This document shows positions 36,127 through 44,717 of a stretch of 64,000 nt of DNA, piece after piece. The stretch lies in assembly GCF_014138605.1 (NCBI RefSeq), contig NZ_JACJHX010000010.1, positions 1 to 64,000 of the forward strand, given 5' to 3'. A model generated the notes under the pieces. The model did no database searches, was not told the DNA's origin, and saw only the letters and a program-made list of their open reading frames with translations. A program made the position numbers and the translations under genes. The stretch comes from Peribacillus huizhouensis (GTDB taxonomy: Bacteria; Bacillota; Bacilli; Bacillales; DSM-1321). Within the stretch, counting starts at the first letter, position 1. Each line of letters begins with the position of its first letter.

Positions 36127-37111
36127 AGATGTCTGCCCCTTTCCCGTCTTCATATAGCCAACAACGCACTTTTTGACCATTATTGAATAGCTGTAGTGGA
36201 GGAGCTTCGCTTAGACAACGATCCATTACATGCGAACATCGCGGAGCAAATGGACAACCTAGCTTTTGGCTGCCTGGCTTAGGCACCTGCCCTGGTATTG
36301 AATACAGTCTTTCCTTTTTTTCACGCATGTCAGGAACAGATTGTATCAATCCAACCGTATAAGGATGCTTCGGATTTTGGAAAATAGCAGAAACATCACC
36401 TTCTTCGACGATCTTCCCAGCGTACATGACAACCATTCGTTGACACATTTCTGCAACGACACCCAAATCATGAGTAATCATCATAATTGCCGTTTTCGTT
36501 TCTTGATTCAATTTCTTCATTAATTCTAGAATCTGGGCCTGAATCGTAACATCAAGTGCAGTAGTTGGTTCATCCGCAATCAAAAGTTCTGGCTCACAAA
36601 TCATCGCCATAGCAATCATGACCCTTTGTCTCATTCCTCCAGAGAGTTGATGCGGATATTCATCCATCAACGATTCTGCCCTTCCTAGACCAACCAGTTT
36701 CATCATTTCTATGGCTCTCGCTCTTGCTTGTTTTTTGTTCCATTTCCTATGTATTCTTAACGACTCAGTTAATTGTTCACCTATCGTAAATAATGGATTT
36801 AAACTGGTCATTGGCTCTTGAAAAATCATGGCGATTTCATTCCCACGAATCTTCCTCATTCGCGCTTCAGATGCAGTCGCAAGATTTTCTCCTTTAAATC
36901 GAATCTGCCCCTGGACTTTACTAGTATTAGCGGGAACAAGTCCCATGATCGATAAGGAAGTTACGCTTTTTCCACATCCTGACTCGCCGACAATCCCCAA
37001 TACTTCTCCTCGATTGATGTGAAAACTGATGGAGTTTACGACAGGAACTTCCCCATCATCCGTCTGAAAACTTGTCTGCAAACTGTTTACTTCAATTATT
37101 GGAGATTCCAC
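36101..37111 (-). CDS. Oligopeptide ABC transporter ATPase (DppD/OppD type)
   Basis: A 336-residue ATPase: Walker [15 protein letters not shown]-loop [14 protein letters not shown], signature [15 protein letters not shown], Walker [15 protein letters not shown], and the C-terminal Cys-rich oligo_HPY motif ([16 protein letters not shown]). It forms a heterodimer with the DppF/OppF subunit. First gene of the operon; SD AGGAGG lies 8 nt before the ATG (37111). Confidence 0.93.
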   Translation of the reverse strand: MESPIIEVNSLQTSFQTDDGEVPVVNSISFHINRGEVLGIVGESGCGKSVTSLSIMGLVPANTSKVQGQIRFKGENLATASEARMRKIRGNEIAMIFQEPMTSLNPLFTIGEQLTESLRIHRKWNKKQARARAIEMMKLVGLGRAESLMDEYPHQLSGGMRQRVMIAMAMICEPELLIADEPTTALDVTIQAQILELMKKLNQETKTAIMMITHDLGVVAEMCQRMVVMYAGKIVEEGDVSAIFQNPKHPYTVGLIQSVPDMREKKERLYSIPGQVPKPGSQKLGCPFAPRCSHVMDRCLSEAPPLQLFNNGQKVRCWLYEDGKGADIYDAAISSS

Positions 37112-37419
37112 TAATTTACCTCCTTTATAAATAAATTACATTTTTTCCAGTCAATTAATTGAATTATTGCACTTTTTCTGAAAAATAACAATCTTTATTT
37201 TAGAATATTTTTAATTATTTGTATTTTTCGACTTAAAATTTAATAATCTGATCTAAAATACAAAAAAGACTGCAAATCGCAGTCCATCTTCGAGGCTCAA
37301 TAGAGGAATCTATCATATTTCTTGAGGAGAGTAGGGGTTTGTCTTACGGGGATTACTAAACTGGTAGCCCTTTTACATATATGAAAAAAGGTTTTTCTAT
37401 ATAATTAAGCATGGATTGT
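37112..37419. other. Intergenic region with transporter promoter region and a terminator
   Basis: AT-rich leader of the transporter operon (37112-37260), then a minus-strand terminator at 37262-37286 (GGACTGC, 5-nt loop, GCAGTC, TTTTTT) for the ssb-linked operon. A second weak hairpin with AAAAAACC/GGTTTTT lies near 37380-37402. No gene seen. Confidence 0.6.
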
Positions 37420-37710
37420 TTATTTATTCTCGAGCATAGCAAGCCGTTGGTGTAGAACTGCATATTGTTCCGATAAATAGATATATTGCATGGTAAAATG
37501 ATTTAAGCGCGATTCTATTTCTGTGAGATGACTTTCATTTTTTGAAGTTTTAGCTTGAGTTTTTGCTATGTAGCGAATTAAATCGCCCATAATCTGTTCG
37601 ATGCGTTCTATTTGCTGATGGTTGTTGTGCGGGGTTGCAGTTGTAAATGGATAAATCGTCTGATCGTCTTCCTTTAAAAACTCACTAAATGGCAAGCTAT
37701 TTATTGTCAT
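37420..37710 (-). CDS. Small predicted coiled-coil protein downstream of ssb, unknown function
   Basis: A 96-residue protein with a polar N-terminus and two helical stretches (35-95: IERIEQIMGDLIRYIAK, HLTEIESRLNHF, QYAVLHQRLAMLE) that should form coiled coil. No signal or membrane segment. It lies 18 bp after ssb in the place that ywpG occupies in B. subtilis, but I cannot confirm homology. SD AGGTG precedes the ATG. Confidence 0.65.
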   Translation of the reverse strand: MTINSLPFSEFLKEDDQTIYPFTTATPHNNHQQIERIEQIMGDLIRYIAKTQAKTSKNESHLTEIESRLNHFTMQYIYLSEQYAVLHQRLAMLENK

Positions 37711-37728
37711 ATTTCACCTCAATACCCA

Positions 37729-38091
37729 TTATGCTTTAATATGTTCAAATTCAGGTTGCTGTTTCGCTGCTGGTTTTGGACCAAGGAATCTTACTGATTC
37801 TGCGACTACCTCTGTTACATAAACTTTCTTTCCTTCTTGGTTATCATATTTTCTTGTTTGAATTCTTCCTGTAATACCGATAACTGAACCCTTTTGGCAA
37901 TAATTCGCTGTATTCTCGGCCGTCTTTTGCCACAGCGTACATTGAACAAAGTCGGCATCGAAATCCCCGGCTTGATTACGATAATTTCGGTTTACCGCTA
38001 ATACAATAGTAGAGACTGCCTTCCCTTCCGCTGTATAGCGGAGATCAGGATCTCGGGTTAATCGGCCGACTAAAGTTACTTGATTAATCAC
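37729..38091 (-). CDS. ssbB: Single-stranded DNA-binding protein (SsbB type)
   Basis: A 120-residue OB-fold protein: MINQVTLVGRLTRDPDLRYT, AVNRNYRNQAGDFDADFVQC, WQKTAENTANYCQKGSVIGI, GRIQTRKYDNQEGKKVYVTEV. It lacks the long linker and acidic DDIPF-like tip of SsbA, so it is the shorter SsbB/YwpH paralogue, which in B. subtilis takes part in competence. The neighbours (ywpF-like gene, fabZ further on) match the B. subtilis ywpH position. Confidence 0.92.
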   Translation of the reverse strand: MINQVTLVGRLTRDPDLRYTAEGKAVSTIVLAVNRNYRNQAGDFDADFVQCTLWQKTAENTANYCQKGSVIGITGRIQTRKYDNQEGKKVYVTEVVAESVRFLGPKPAAKQQPEFEHIKA

Positions 38092-38368
38092 TTTCTCATC
38101 TCCTTTCTATTTGATACCATCATACGTAAAATTATTGTAAAAGAAAAATTACGAAAATTGCATTTTGATATACTTTTTTGTTGATCCTTATTGATATCTC
38201 CTTCAATAATTCAATTTTCGACGTACTTCCACAGCAATTTCTTTATTTTTTCAACATTTATTTATTTTTTTATAAGCAATTCAATTTAGGATATGATTCG
38301 TTCCTCATTTTCAGGTATGTTATAATTAGCAAAAATAAGGAAAGTTTCGCACAAGAAGGAGGAATGAC

Positions 38369-38809
38369 ATGAAATCATTCAAATTAATTTCACTACAAAT
38401 TGTAACTGAAAGAAATGAACTGTTTAATGTGGAACTTACAGACGGATTGATTATTAATAAAGAAGATGATTTAAATACGTGGATCCTCGAAGCCTTTTTA
38501 TCTAAAACATACTTCGATAAAATTCAGCATGTACTACCTTTATTGAATGGAGAAGTGAATGTTCAAGCGGTCATTACAAAAAAAGAGAATGGTCCTGCTG
38601 CTTTTGACACAGTGCTCCGTTCAATCAAAGAGGTTGAAGGACATGTCAGTATCGTATTTGAAGGACATCTGCAAAGAACCCGCAGTAAGTACGCCGAGCT
38701 ATTACTTGAAAATTTAATCGATAAAGGCATTTCCGGCGAGGAATTACTTGAACAATTCAAAGAAAAAATCATTTCTCAGCCCCCATTTATCACTACAAAG
38801 AAATCATAA
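38369..38809 (+). CDS. ywpF: YwpF-like protein
   Basis: A 146-residue soluble protein with the YwpF-family start MKSFKLISLQIVTE and LTDGLIINKEDDLNTWILEAFL, INKE being typical. Function is unknown in the family. It is divergent from ssb, as in B. subtilis, with a strong SD (AAGGAGGA) 7 nt upstream of the ATG. A bidirectional terminator follows. Confidence 0.85.
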   Translation: MKSFKLISLQIVTERNELFNVELTDGLIINKEDDLNTWILEAFLSKTYFDKIQHVLPLLNGEVNVQAVITKKENGPAAFDTVLRSIKEVEGHVSIVFEGHLQRTRSKYAELLLENLIDKGISGEELLEQFKEKIISQPPFITTKKS

Positions 38810-38842
38810 AAATGAAACTTCCCTTATAAAAAAGTCAATGAA

Positions 38843-38882
38843 AAAAAGCAAAAGCGAAGAGTTCTTTGCTTTTGCTTTTTTT
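38843..38882. terminator. Bidirectional terminator between convergent genes
   Basis: AAAAAGCAAAAGC pairs with GCTTTTGCTTTTT (loop of about 13 nt with one offset), with A and T tracts on the two sides. Confidence 0.85.
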
Positions 38883-38964
38883 CATATACAAAGTATCATT
38901 ATGGCTCGTTCAAGTTGGCAGAGGGAATTTACGAAAGGATATTAAGATGCGTTAATATGACTTC

Positions 38965-39420
38965 TTATTTGGAATTTTTCAATTCCTTTGAGAGTTTCTC
39001 GATAACAAAACGAGCTTCCGCGCGGCAAGAATAATCATATTCGTTTTTCGTAAGTTTTTGAAGTCGTTCTATCTCTTCCATTTGTTCCTTCTTCGGTTTT
39101 TCGGAAAGGATTTTATTAATCGTCTCAGTAATTTTCACCGCTAATTCCTCATGAAACTCCGAATTCGCTTTTACTTCGTCACTTACCTTATCATACCAAG
39201 TAGCTGATTTATTTAAGTATTCTTTCCATTCACCCATGAAAACTTCATAATCAAAGTGATTTTCATTCCAGTTGATTTTGTTCATATATTGCTCAAAAGC
39301 AATTGAAATAGAGCGAGTTATACTTATTTTTACTCCTGGTGAAAGATCTTTTAACATTTTATAAAATGGACCTCCTACATTTAGCTCCTCTGCTCTTTCT
39401 AAAATCATATCAAATATCAC
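38965..39420 (-). CDS. Hypothetical soluble protein, 151 residues
   Basis: Not recognised. It is charged and mainly helical, without signal peptide or membrane segment; motifs such as EVFMGEWKEYLNKSATWYDKV and EKPKKEQMEEIERLQKL suggest an all-helical fold. Transcription appears monocistronic: a terminator lies upstream at 39475-39503 and convergent ywpF downstream. The ATG is at 39420 with a weak SD (CGGTG), so the start is less sure. Confidence 0.6.
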   Translation of the reverse strand: MIFDMILERAEELNVGGPFYKMLKDLSPGVKISITRSISIAFEQYMNKINWNENHFDYEVFMGEWKEYLNKSATWYDKVSDEVKANSEFHEELAVKITETINKILSEKPKKEQMEEIERLQKLTKNEYDYSCRAEARFVIEKLSKELKNSK

Positions 39421-39474
39421 CGGTAAAAGGAATGATTTATAACAATTAAATTATTTTCATTACAGAATCGAAAC

Positions 39475-39503
39475 AAAACAGGCAGAAATTTCTGCCTGTT
39501 TTA
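39475..39503. terminator. Perfect palindromic terminator
   Basis: AAAACAGGCAGAAA/TTTCTGCCTGTTTT, a 14-bp perfect stem with A and T flanks, between a lipoprotein gene and a hypothetical gene on the minus strand. Confidence 0.85.
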
Positions 39504-39505
39504 AT

Positions 39506-39658
39506 AAAGTGAAACTTCTATTAGTAGGTTTCTTTTTACCCCACTGATGGTTAGTTGAACCAATCAGATTTTCAGGCTATTTACCCTCACCTATTATTAC
39601 TTAATTCCCTCACAATAATAGAGGTGGGGGTATTACAGCCTGTTAAACCGGGATAAAG
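39506..39658 (-). repeat. Family B multi-hairpin repeat
   Basis: On the minus strand it runs from CTTTATCCCGGTTTAACAGG to AGAAGTTTCACTTTA. Arms CAGGCTG...CCCCACCTCTATTATT and AATAATAGGTGAGGG...AGCCTG form one long hairpin, CTGATTGGTT/AACCATCAG a second. It begins 1 bp beyond the lipoprotein stop codon. Confidence 0.75.
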
Positions 39659-39659
39659 A

Positions 39660-39959
39660 CTATTTGTTATCTTTATGCTTATTCATATCTGTATTACCAT
39701 TGATATTCGTATCTGTTCCATTTAAGTCATTTTGATCTACTCCGTCTTTCACATCGTTCTTAAGATTATTGTCGTTTGGGTTTACATCTTTGTTCAAATC
39801 TGGAGTACCATTATTCCCGGGTTTATTTACATTGTTATCCGTAGGAGTATTATCATTTTCAGGAGCAGGTTTGTTATTGTCGTTCGTCGCACAACCTGCT
39901 AACATCATTATTGATAAAAATGAGCACCCTAGTAATGCTAATATTCGTTTTTTTATCAT
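39660..39959 (-). CDS. Small Asn/Asp-rich lipoprotein
   Basis: A 99-residue protein with a lipoprotein signal (lipobox MMLAGC, Cys23) and a low-complexity mature part made of Asn, Asp, Lys, Pro and Gly, with repeats such as NDNTPTDNNVNKPGN and DTNINGNTDMN. No domain is recognisable; it is probably disordered and tethered to the outer membrane face. SD AAGGAGG lies upstream. Function unknown. Confidence 0.8.
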   Translation of the reverse strand: MIKKRILALLGCSFLSIMMLAGCATNDNNKPAPENDNTPTDNNVNKPGNNGTPDLNKDVNPNDNNLKNDVKDGVDQNDLNGTDTNINGNTDMNKHKDNK

Positions 39960-40079
39960 ATTGTATTCCTCCTTATGATGTGAGCCATATTCTAATGGTC
40001 CTTATTTAGAATACCCGAAAAAGGGAATTTCTCTCGTTCGTTAAAACGGTAAAGTTTTCCAAGTTACCCTCTCGCGGAT

Positions 40080-40118
40080 AAAAAAAGAGCACGGAATGTT
40101 TATCCGTACTCTTTTTTA
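40080..40118 (-). terminator. Terminator of fabZ
   Basis: AAAAAAGAGC/ACGGA arms pair with TCCGT/ACTCTTTTTT around a short loop, 9 bp beyond the fabZ stop. Confidence 0.88.
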
Positions 40119-40126
40119 CCCGAGAA

Positions 40127-40558
40127 TTATGATTTATCCCCAAAAGCAAACATGATATCTGTTTCACAGGCAATTTCGCCATCTACAGTAGCTACTGCTC
40201 TTCCTTTGCCTACGGAGCCACGCATTCTAGTGATTTCAACTTCAAGTTTTAATTGATCTCCTGGAACGACCTGTCTCTTAAAACGGCAATTATCAATTCC
40301 TGCAAAAAAGGCGAGTCTTCCTCTATACTCTTCCTGCTTAAGCATCGCCACTGCTCCTACTTGCGCAAGTGCTTCTACTATTAATACACCAGGCATAACA
40401 GGGTACTCAGGAAAATGACCATTAAAGAATGATTCATTCGCTGAAACGTTTTTTAAGCCTACTGCACGTTTTCCATCTTCCACTTCAATAATACGATCCA
40501 CTAATAAAAACGGATAGCGGTGCGCAATAATTTCTTTGATTTGATTAACATCAAGCAT
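40127..40558 (-). CDS. fabZ: (3R)-hydroxyacyl-ACP dehydratase FabZ
   Basis: A 143-residue hot-dog-fold enzyme with [36 protein letters not shown] (catalytic His48 and Glu62) and [14 protein letters not shown]. It dehydrates 3-hydroxyacyl-ACP in type II fatty acid synthesis. Located downstream of flhOP as in B. subtilis (ywpB). SD AGGAGG precedes the ATG. Confidence 0.95.
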   Translation of the reverse strand: MLDVNQIKEIIAHRYPFLLVDRIIEVEDGKRAVGLKNVSANESFFNGHFPEYPVMPGVLIVEALAQVGAVAMLKQEEYRGRLAFFAGIDNCRFKRQVVPGDQLKLEVEITRMRGSVGKGRAVATVDGEIACETDIMFAFGDKS

Positions 40559-40646
40559 TCTTTGTTCCTCCTTATAAGAAAAGCTTAAGGGTTTACGGCG
40601 ATTTTTACATGCCAGTGGTGCCTTATGGTTGATCTAAATCAACCTC

Positions 40647-40898
40647 CTACTTTTCGCTGTATACTAAATCAAAAATGTGAGTCCAGGTTGATTTGCTAAA
40701 TACATCAACCATTTCTCCACCACCCATTATACTGTAACCGACAATGGTTCCGGAGACTACTGATACAACAATCAAGAATGTAACAAGTAATACCCTGAAC
40801 CAAAGTGGTAACAGTCTAATACGAATTTTCGGTTTCGCCTGTTCCTTATTTTCTTGTTCCTGTTTAAAATCTTCTCTGGTTAAAGTTTTTTCTTCCAT
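40647..40898 (-). CDS. Small single-span membrane protein, EpuA-type (often annotated DNA-directed RNA polymerase subunit beta)
   Basis: About 83 residues: charged cytoplasmic N-terminus, RIRLLPLWFRVLLVTFLIVVSVVSGTIVGY-like single membrane helix, then FSKSTWTHIFDLVYSE. This pattern matches the small PF11772 (EpuA) family found between flhP and fabZ in Bacillus; the polymerase label sometimes attached to it has no functional support that I know. I chose ATG 40898, preceded by AAAAGGAGC; the frame can extend to a TTG at 40940, but that part lies in the hairpin of a repeat element. Confidence 0.8.
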   Translation of the reverse strand: MEEKTLTREDFKQEQENKEQAKPKIRIRLLPLWFRVLLVTFLIVVSVVSGTIVGYSIMGGGEMVDVFSKSTWTHIFDLVYSEK

Positions 40899-40926
40899 GC
40901 TTGTGTACAATAGCTCCTTTTTTCCC

Positions 40927-41246
40927 GCTTTATCGGGCAATAGATCCCCACCTCAAGGCTAAGAGGTATCGAAGAAGCTTAGGTGGGGGATAATGCCCGT
41001 TAAAGCCTGATTGGTGAGATACAGTGAAACTTACCGATGCGTGAGCAGAGGTTTAGTTGAGGCCCACAGGATGTGGGTCACTCAGACGTTTCTGCAGGAA
41101 GCGGCGTACTTTAGTCTGAGTTCGTTGAATCGGGTTCGTAGTGTCGCCTTACCTACGCTGCGCGGAGGTATTGGCGATAGCGACACTAGAACCGGACTAA
41201 CAATCAGTGTGGGTGTAGCCCTCCCACTGATTGAAGTTTCACTTTA
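40927..41246 (+). ncRNA. Candidate structured RNA: full-length family B element with nested helices
   Basis: This 320-bp gap sequence shows many long-range pairings on the plus strand. H1: CTTTATCGGGC...ATCCCCACCT with AGGTGGGGGAT...GCCCGTTAAAG (40928-41005). H2: GCAGA/TCTGC (41045-41095) enclosing GCCCACA/TGTGGGT. H3: TTAGTCTGAGTTC with GAACCGGACTAA (41111-41200) enclosing GTGTCGC/GCGACAC. H4: AATCAGTGTGGG with CCCACTGATT (41202-41232), then GAAGTTTCACTTTA. Shortened relatives occur at 6.2, 39.5, 44.6 and 48.6 kb. An open frame through it (41011-41340) has no ribosome site and crosses the helices, so I do not call a protein. Function unknown. Confidence 0.5.
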
Positions 41247-41306
41247 CGTCATGATGATCGTCGTTTCATTTATCAGCAGGTTGGTTTTTTCATTGTTGGT
41301 TGTTCT

Positions 41307-42155
41307 CTATCTAATACTGTTCACTAATCCTTGCATTTGATCAGCCATTGTAATCGCTCTAGATTGGAATTGATATTGTCGCTGGACCATTATTAGGTTG
41401 GACATTTCTTTAGAAAGATTTACATTGGAGCTTTCCAACGCTCCTTGTGTTACAGAAATTTCGTTACGTAAACCACCTGTTAATGATGTCAAAATATCTT
41501 CTACATTCACATTCAGTTCGTTAAAGTTTGCAGGGAGTGCTAATAAATTACCGCCTAGCTGTTCCATAAATTGCGGTTTCTTAACAGACACAATCCCCAT
41601 CTCAAAAAATTGTGTTCCCCGATTGCTCGTTTCTACCTTAATCTGTCCATTTTCAGAAATACTAACATCTGTAACATTCCCGTTTACCACTATTGGACGG
41701 TTGAACTCATCAAGAACAGGATTTCCTGCACCTGTAACAAGCATAACTTGCTGATCATTTCCATTTACAGGTGTCATAAAAAAGGCTCCATCACGTGTGT
41801 AACGAATGTTTTCTCCACTTTGATCTGAAACACGTACACTAAAAAACAAATCCGGCTTTGTAAGGGCGACATCAAGGCTGCGATTCGTCGTTTTTAATGA
41901 ACCTTGTGTTAAGCTAAGCTGAGTTTGACCTAGCTTAGCTCCCGTTCCTTGGCGGATTCCGTTTGGTGTCAATCGGCCGATTTCCCGAGATACGTCTGGT
42001 TGATTATTGAATTGCTGTACAAGTAAATCCGTAAAATTCGCTTCTTTCCGTTTATATCCTGTAGTATCCACATTTGCAATATTACTGCTAATCGTATCCA
42101 ATTTTAGCTGAAGCTGAGAGAGTGTGTTAGTTGATGTAATCATCATGCGATTCAC
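41307..42155 (-). CDS. flhP: Flagellar basal-body rod protein FlhP (FlgG-like)
   Basis: A 282-residue rod/hook-family protein with the conserved N-terminal motif LDTISSNIANVDTTGYKR and C-terminal helix SNVNLSKEMSNLIMVQRQYQF followed by QMQGLVNSIR. FlhO and FlhP form the distal rod in B. subtilis. It lies 20 bp after flhO. The C-terminal heptad region is intact, so export by the flagellar type III system and polymerisation should be normal. Confidence 0.92.
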   Translation of the reverse strand: MNRMMITSTNTLSQLQLKLDTISSNIANVDTTGYKRKEANFTDLLVQQFNNQPDVSREIGRLTPNGIRQGTGAKLGQTQLSLTQGSLKTTNRSLDVALTKPDLFFSVRVSDQSGENIRYTRDGAFFMTPVNGNDQQVMLVTGAGNPVLDEFNRPIVVNGNVTDVSISENGQIKVETSNRGTQFFEMGIVSVKKPQFMEQLGGNLLALPANFNELNVNVEDILTSLTGGLRNEISVTQGALESSNVNLSKEMSNLIMVQRQYQFQSRAITMADQMQGLVNSIR

Positions 42156-42174
42156 TAGATTTCCCCCTTATTCT

Positions 42175-43008
42175 TTAGAGCCTACCAATTTCATTGACAG
42201 CCTTGTCCATACTTTTATCGTATGCCTGTAAAATTTTCTGATTCGCTTCAAACGTACGATATGCAGTAAGCATGTCTGTCATTGTTTGCGCCTGGTCGAC
42301 GTTAGACCCTTCCAAATAGCCCTGTTTCAAATTAAAAGATACACCCGCAGTATTATAAGCACTAGCAAGCATTGCTCCTTCTGTTCGGAATAATCCGTCT
42401 CCCTCTTTAATCAGCCCGAATGGATCCCTAGCAAATGCAATGCCAACGCGAGCCACTGTCTGGTTGTTTTCTACGATCATGCCATCTTCATTTATGGAGA
42501 AGTTTTCGCTATTCAAGCGAATCCTGCTACTATTATCATCTAGCACATAATTTCCATTTGCAGTCGTTAAGTATCCCGCGCCATCCAATGTAAAGTTCCC
42601 ATTTCTCGTATAGCGCGCTTCTCCCTCACTATTTTCGATAATAAAAAGAAGCGAGCCTGGCTTGCCACTCTCCTGGTTCAATGGTAGGTTCCCGTTCACA
42701 ATAGCCAAATCAGTCGATAGTTCGGTTTCTTGGATATCACCTTGCTTATACAGGGGCGTTGCCTCTTGCATATACACACCTGTACTAAGAGTGCCTAACT
42801 GTGAATGAATCGGTAAACTGATATTTCCGTTTGGCGTTGTCGCCTGTTGGCCCATTCTTTGCATGAGCATTTCAGGGAACGACCTAACGCTTGCTTGGTC
42901 TGTTTTAAAACCAGGCGTGTTCGCATTGGATAAATTATTCGTCAACATTTCTGCACGTCTTTGTTGAGTAAGCATTCCAGAAGCCGCTGTGTAAAATCCT
43001 CTGAACAC
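42175..43008 (-). CDS. flhO: Flagellar basal-body rod protein FlhO (FlgG-like)
   Basis: About 277 residues with FRGFYTAASGML and LTNNLSNANTPGFKTDQ at the N-terminus and YLEGSNVDQAQTMTDMLTAYRTFEANQKI at the C-terminus, of which the first 20 residues are the rod-family Flg_bbr_C motif. I chose GTG 43008 because the sequence just upstream, AGAGGTGATC, is an extended match to the 16S 3' end, while the GTG at 43017 lies inside it; family proteins also start directly at this point. Preceded by a family A repeat and by the mbl terminator, so flhO-flhP should have its own (sigma-D-type) promoter, not identified. Confidence 0.92.
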   Translation of the reverse strand: MFRGFYTAASGMLTQQRRAEMLTNNLSNANTPGFKTDQASVRSFPEMLMQRMGQQATTPNGNISLPIHSQLGTLSTGVYMQEATPLYKQGDIQETELSTDLAIVNGNLPLNQESGKPGSLLFIIENSEGEARYTRNGNFTLDGAGYLTTANGNYVLDDNSSRIRLNSENFSINEDGMIVENNQTVARVGIAFARDPFGLIKEGDGLFRTEGAMLASAYNTAGVSFNLKQGYLEGSNVDQAQTMTDMLTAYRTFEANQKILQAYDKSMDKAVNEIGRL

Positions 43009-43030
43009 CTTGATCACCTCTATTACGAAA

Positions 43031-43147
43031 GGGGGTGTCTCATAAGGGTCTAACCTCGCACTCTAAGGCAGTATGCAGTATTTCATACACGTATCTCATA
43101 CTGGATTTAGTTGTTGCGGGTCTGACTCTTTACTTGGGACATCCCCT
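43031..43147. repeat. Family A palindromic repeat upstream of flhO
   Basis: It starts GGGGTGTCTCATAAGGGTC and ends GACTCTTTACTTGGGACATCCCC; arms carry AACCTCGCACTCTAAG and TTAGTTGTTGCGGG. It is about 85 percent similar by eye, inverted, to the copy at 33341-33470. It begins 14 bp before the flhO start region, inside its leader. Confidence 0.8.
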
Positions 43148-43308
43148 CTAAATAAATTTCTAAATAGTTGGTCCTTCTTATGTCTATTTCATATATCGGA
43201 AAGTTTCTAGGTATCTTAATAGTAGGACTGTTTGAGGCTTTAGAATCGTCAATTGTAAAGGAATTGGTTAAAAAATCTTCGTAGCTTTATAACTGGATTT
43301 CGAATAAG

Positions 43309-43338
43309 AAACAGGAACCGAGAAATCTCAGTCCTGTC
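43309..43338 (-). terminator. Terminator of mbl
   Basis: ACAGGA...TGAG/CTCG...CCTGT stem of the sequence GACAGGACTGAG-attt-CTCGGTTCCTGT, then TTCTTATT on the minus strand, 35 bp past the mbl stop. Confidence 0.65.
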
Positions 43339-43373
43339 AAAGTGCAGAGACGCATTTTTGTGCGCTTCTATGT

Positions 43374-44375
43374 TTAACCAAATTTATGGCGTGGTAATTT
43401 ATCCATATTATCCAGCATAATTCCTGTCCCAATTGCTACACAGTCCATAGGATTCTCTGCGACCAATACTGGAACTTTCAATTCTTCGGCAAGTAATAAG
43501 TCAATTCCATGCAGAAGGGCCCCGCCACCTGTAAGAATAACACCGCGGTCAATGATATCTGCTGATAATTCAGGTGGTGTACGTTCTAAAACGCTCTTAG
43601 CAGCTTGGACAATTACAGAAACTTGTTCATGTAAAGCCTCTTCAATTTCTTCAGAATAAACAGTAATGGTTCTAGGTAATCCAGAAACCATATCACGTCC
43701 ACGGATATCAATTTCTTCCTTCCGAGATCCAGGAAAAACAGTTGCAACTTGGATCTTGATGTCTTCTGATGTTCTTTCACCAATTAGCAGCTTATATTTA
43801 CGTTTTATGTAATTTAAAATTTCATTATCAAATTTGTCGCCAGCCATTTTGATGGACGAGGAGGTTACAATATCTCCCATAGACAGGACTGCTATGTCCG
43901 TTGTACCCCCACCAATATCAACGACCATATTTCCACTCGGCTGAAAAATGTCCATACCAGCTCCAATTGCCGCCACCTTTGGCTCTTCTTCTAGGTAAAT
44001 TTTCTTACCACCGCTTTTTTCAGCTGCCTCTTTAATCGCCTTTTGCTCAACACTCGTGATATTTGTTGGACAGCAAATCAAAATTCTTGGTTTCGATAAA
44101 AACCCTTTAACATTTAACTTATTTATAAAATGCTTAAGCATCGACTCTGTTACATCAAAATCAGCAATAACTCCATCCTTTAATGGACGAATCGCAACGA
44201 TGTTTCCTGGTGTACGACCAACCATCTTTCTAGCTTCTTCACCGACTGCCAAAACACGGTTTGTATTTTTATCGATTGCCAGTACCGATGGCTCATTTAA
44301 CACAATTCCTTTACCTTTGACATGAATCAGCACATTAGCTGTTCCAAGATCTATTCCAATATCCCTAGCAAACAT
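43374..44375 (-). CDS. mbl: MreB-like cell-shape protein Mbl
   Basis: A 333-residue bacterial actin: phosphate 1 motif IGIDLGTANVLIH, PLKDGVIADF, connect/phosphate 2 MVVDIGGGTTDIAVLS and adenosine motif VILTGGGALLHGID. Position directly downstream of spoIIID and upstream of flhO identifies it as mbl rather than mreB or mreBH. It forms membrane-associated filaments that guide lateral wall synthesis. SD AAGGAGG. Confidence 0.95.
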   Translation of the reverse strand: MFARDIGIDLGTANVLIHVKGKGIVLNEPSVLAIDKNTNRVLAVGEEARKMVGRTPGNIVAIRPLKDGVIADFDVTESMLKHFINKLNVKGFLSKPRILICCPTNITSVEQKAIKEAAEKSGGKKIYLEEEPKVAAIGAGMDIFQPSGNMVVDIGGGTTDIAVLSMGDIVTSSSIKMAGDKFDNEILNYIKRKYKLLIGERTSEDIKIQVATVFPGSRKEEIDIRGRDMVSGLPRTITVYSEEIEEALHEQVSVIVQAAKSVLERTPPELSADIIDRGVILTGGGALLHGIDLLLAEELKVPVLVAENPMDCVAIGTGIMLDNMDKLPRHKFG

Positions 44376-44579
44376 GATTTAAATCCTCCTTGAATCCTCA
44401 TAAAAGCCTACTTACTCCTAATTGTTTATTTTAACATATTGACAAGGTGGAAGGTAGGTCTATATCCTTGAAATGGGAATTTTTTTTACAAAACAAAAAA
44501 CCGGTATTTGTTATCATCTCCACTTCCTATGGTTCTTAAAAGGTAACACTTTTTACTCAGCATTTCCCTTTTAAACCAC

Positions 44580-44706
44580 CGAAACTGAATCATTTAACAA
44601 ATACCGGTTTATCTCGCATTAACTCAGTACCCTCACCTCGAGGTTTAGAAAAATCAAAGAGATGTAGGGAGGGGGGATGAAGCCCCCACTGATTGAAGTT
44701 TCACTT
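44580..44706 (+). repeat. Family B repeat between spoIIID and mbl
   Basis: Plus strand: CGGTTTATCTCGC, then CCCTCACCTC and GATGTAGGGAGGGGGG arms, then GCCCCCACTGATTGAAGTTTCACTTTA, of which the last part is the shared 3' end. It lies just beyond the spoIIID stop codon. A separate hairpin with an ACCGGTATTTGTTA/TAACAAATACCGGT pair (44501-44611) overlaps its left side and can serve as a terminator. Confidence 0.7.
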
Positions 44707-44717
44707 TATTTTTACAA

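Noticed and set aside
41011-41340. 109-codon frame on the plus strand
   Set aside because: It runs through the nested hairpins of the family B element, lacks a ribosome binding site and overlaps the end of flhP on the other strand.
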